Shown here: positions 28,060-29,210 of the stretch, in pieces
Layout: every line of letters begins with the position of its first letter
Position numbering within the stretch: position 1 is the stretch's first letter
DNA from: Sedimentisphaerales bacterium
GTDB lineage: Bacteria; Planctomycetota; Phycisphaerae; Sedimentisphaerales; Anaerobacaceae
DNA length: 29,210 nucleotides
Direction: 5' to 3'
Assembly: GCA_016933985.1 (NCBI GenBank)
Contig: JAFGTU010000377.1
Coordinates: 1-29,210 of the forward strand
Notes under the pieces: generated by a model
Told to the model about the DNA's origin: nothing
The model's database searches: none
Seen by the model: the letters and a program-made list of their open reading frames with translations, nothing else
Made by a program: the position numbers and the translations under genes

Positions 28060-29210
28060 ATGCCGCCCGGCGACGAACATCTGTTCCCGCAAATAAACAC
28101 CGCACGCTACGGCGACAGCCGCCGCAAGCGCCCTCTCTTTCTCCCGAATCAGTTAAGAGATAAGTCCACCGATAAACGTCTCGAAGGCCCCGCGCAGGAC
28201 AAAGCCTACGAAATTATATGCAAATGGGCGGACCTCGAATCTTCCGGAAAGCTCCAAAAGGAGAAGGAAACATCCCTAGAAGCCGAATTCATCACCCAGG
28301 TCTTCGGCGAAGCCTTGGGCTACACCCTTTTTTCCGAGGGCCTTGACCAGTGGAATCTAAAGCCCAGGTACTCCGTCAACGGCGGCGAGGCCGACGCTGC
28401 TATCGGCCTTTTCTATTCGGATAAGCGCACAGTCCCCCGCGCTGTAATAGAGCTAAAAGGACCTACCGTAAACCTCGATCGAGACAAGCCCAGCGGCAGA
28501 ACAGCCGTCCAGCAATGCTGGGACTATCTTAACGCCTTGCCCGATTGTCCCTGGGGAATCGTCTCCAACATCGTCAGCTTCCGCCTCTACCATCGTAATC
28601 AAGGCTCGAAGATATACGAGCTTTTCATCCTTCAAGACCTCCGCAAGAAGGAGGAATTCCTCCGATTCCACTGCCTGTTTCATAAGCACGGCCTTCTCCC
28701 CGCAGGCCCGGGCCAGACCCCGCGGGCGGACGAGCTCCTGCAGAGCGCCGCCACCCGCCAGCGACAGATCGGCGATGAGCTATACGACTACTACCACGAC
28801 AACCGCATCCGTCTGATTCAGCATCTAACCGGCCCGCCCCACAATAAATCCCTCGATGAGGCAATTCGCATCGTCCAAAAGCTCATCGACCGAATCGTTT
28901 TCGTTGCCTTTTGCGAAGACCGTAACTTGCTCCCCGCTCGTTCGCTGTGCAAAGCGCATAACGACCTCCCGCCTTTCTTCCAGGTTACCAACCCGCGCTG
29001 GCAGAACTTCCGTAACCTGTTTAGAAACATTGACGAAGGCAGCCCAAGAGGTGAAATCGCGCCCTATAACGGGAATCTCTTCAAGATCGATCCGGCTGTT
29101 GACGACCTCCAACTCGGCGACCAATGGACCGAGTTCTTTAAGAACATCGGCGACTACGACTTCCAGTACGAAGTAAACGTCGATATCCTCGGCCACTTCT
29201 TCGAAAAATC
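28060..29210 (+). CDS. Type IIG/Eco57I-like restriction-modification enzyme, N-terminal part
   Basis: 383 codons are present and open to the window's end. AAGGAG lies 3 bases before the ATG. Residues 70-135 form a PD-(D/E)xK-type nuclease: Glu75 in SLEAEFI, Asp112 in GGEADAAIG, and Glu131-Leu-Lys133 in AVIELKGPT. The helical segment DRIVFVAFCEDRNLLP corresponds to 'lLdRLlFlyFleDRgLLp', and the last residues (VNVDILGHFFEKS) match the 'iLG.iFEqS' that precedes the methyltransferase domain. In this class one polypeptide cuts DNA and methylates adenine. The methyltransferase and specificity domains lie beyond the window. It could also be a phage-defence methyltransferase of the BREX/PglX kind, but the intact nuclease motif favours type IIG. 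Confidence 0.8.
   Translation, partial: MPPGDEHLFPQINTARYGDSRRKRPLFLPNQLRDKSTDKRLEGPAQDKAYEIICKWADLESSGKLQKEKETSLEAEFITQVFGEALGYTLFSEGLDQWNLKPRYSVNGGEADAAIGLFYSDKRTVPRAVIELKGPTVNLDRDKPSGRTAVQQCWDYLNALPDCPWGIVSNIVSFRLYHRNQGSKIYELFILQDLRKKEEFLRFHCLFHKHGLLPAGPGQTPRADELLQSAATRQRQIGDELYDYYHDNRIRLIQHLTGPPHNKSLDEAIRIVQKLIDRIVFVAFCEDRNLLPARSLCKAHNDLPPFFQVTNPRWQNFRNLFRNIDEGSPRGEIAPYNGNLFKIDPAVDDLQLGDQWTEFFKNIGDYDFQYEVNVDILGHFFEK

Overview
The window looks like a chromosomal segment of an uncultured planctomycete, probably of the Phycisphaerae or Sedimentisphaerales type. This is inference from gene content: a Rho factor with a long Lys/Glu-rich N-terminal extension, a malectin-domain lipoprotein, sialate O-acetylesterase and polysaccharide deacetylase genes, relics of REP-associated transposases, an exosortase/EpsI locus, and intergenic DNA whose minus-strand translation repeats the motif KTNPI. 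GC content is moderate to high, and most genes have a readable ribosome binding site.

Layout. 1-5.6 kb (all minus): start of a class I aminoacyl-tRNA synthetase (probably valS, cut by the window edge), rho with an intrinsic terminator, coaE, a glycogen-synthase-like glycosyltransferase, a zinc-ribbon protein and queF. 5.9-8.0 kb (plus): malectin lipoprotein, then queC and queE, so three queuosine-precursor genes lie together in two orientations. 8.1-9.2 kb (minus): a tight three-gene unit made of a DUF2089-type protein and two small membrane proteins that share a helical motif. 9.2-10.6 kb: repeat-rich DNA with hairpins, tRNA-Leu(GAG) and an internally deleted transposase relic. 10.7-14.0 kb (plus): a carbohydrate unit of HGSNAT-like membrane acyltransferase, sialate O-acetylesterase and Tat-exported polysaccharide deacetylase.

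14.2-21.0 kb is the most interesting part. A plus-strand operon encodes an LTA-synthase-like membrane phosphotransferase/sulfatase-fold protein, an exosortase-family protein and an EpsI-like protein. Facing it on the minus strand are a soluble PAS histidine kinase, a sigma54-dependent response regulator and a small secreted protein with a tripartite C-terminal sorting-like signal; the last gene overlaps the EpsI gene tail to tail. The exosortase keeps its conserved Arg, but the positions expected for the catalytic Cys and His hold other residues.

21.4-29.2 kb: PilZ protein, dapF, a second transposase relic and a 42-residue basic protein. Then comes a minus-strand set of MerR-type regulator, FlgB-like protein, FlhG and a FliA-type sigma factor, with a near-perfect palindrome embedded in two overlapping promoters of the MerR gene and a related site before the FlgB-like gene. 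A GAF-GGDEF diguanylate cyclase and the N-terminal part of a type IIG-like restriction-modification enzyme end the window. No CRISPR array, rRNA or intact insertion sequence was seen.
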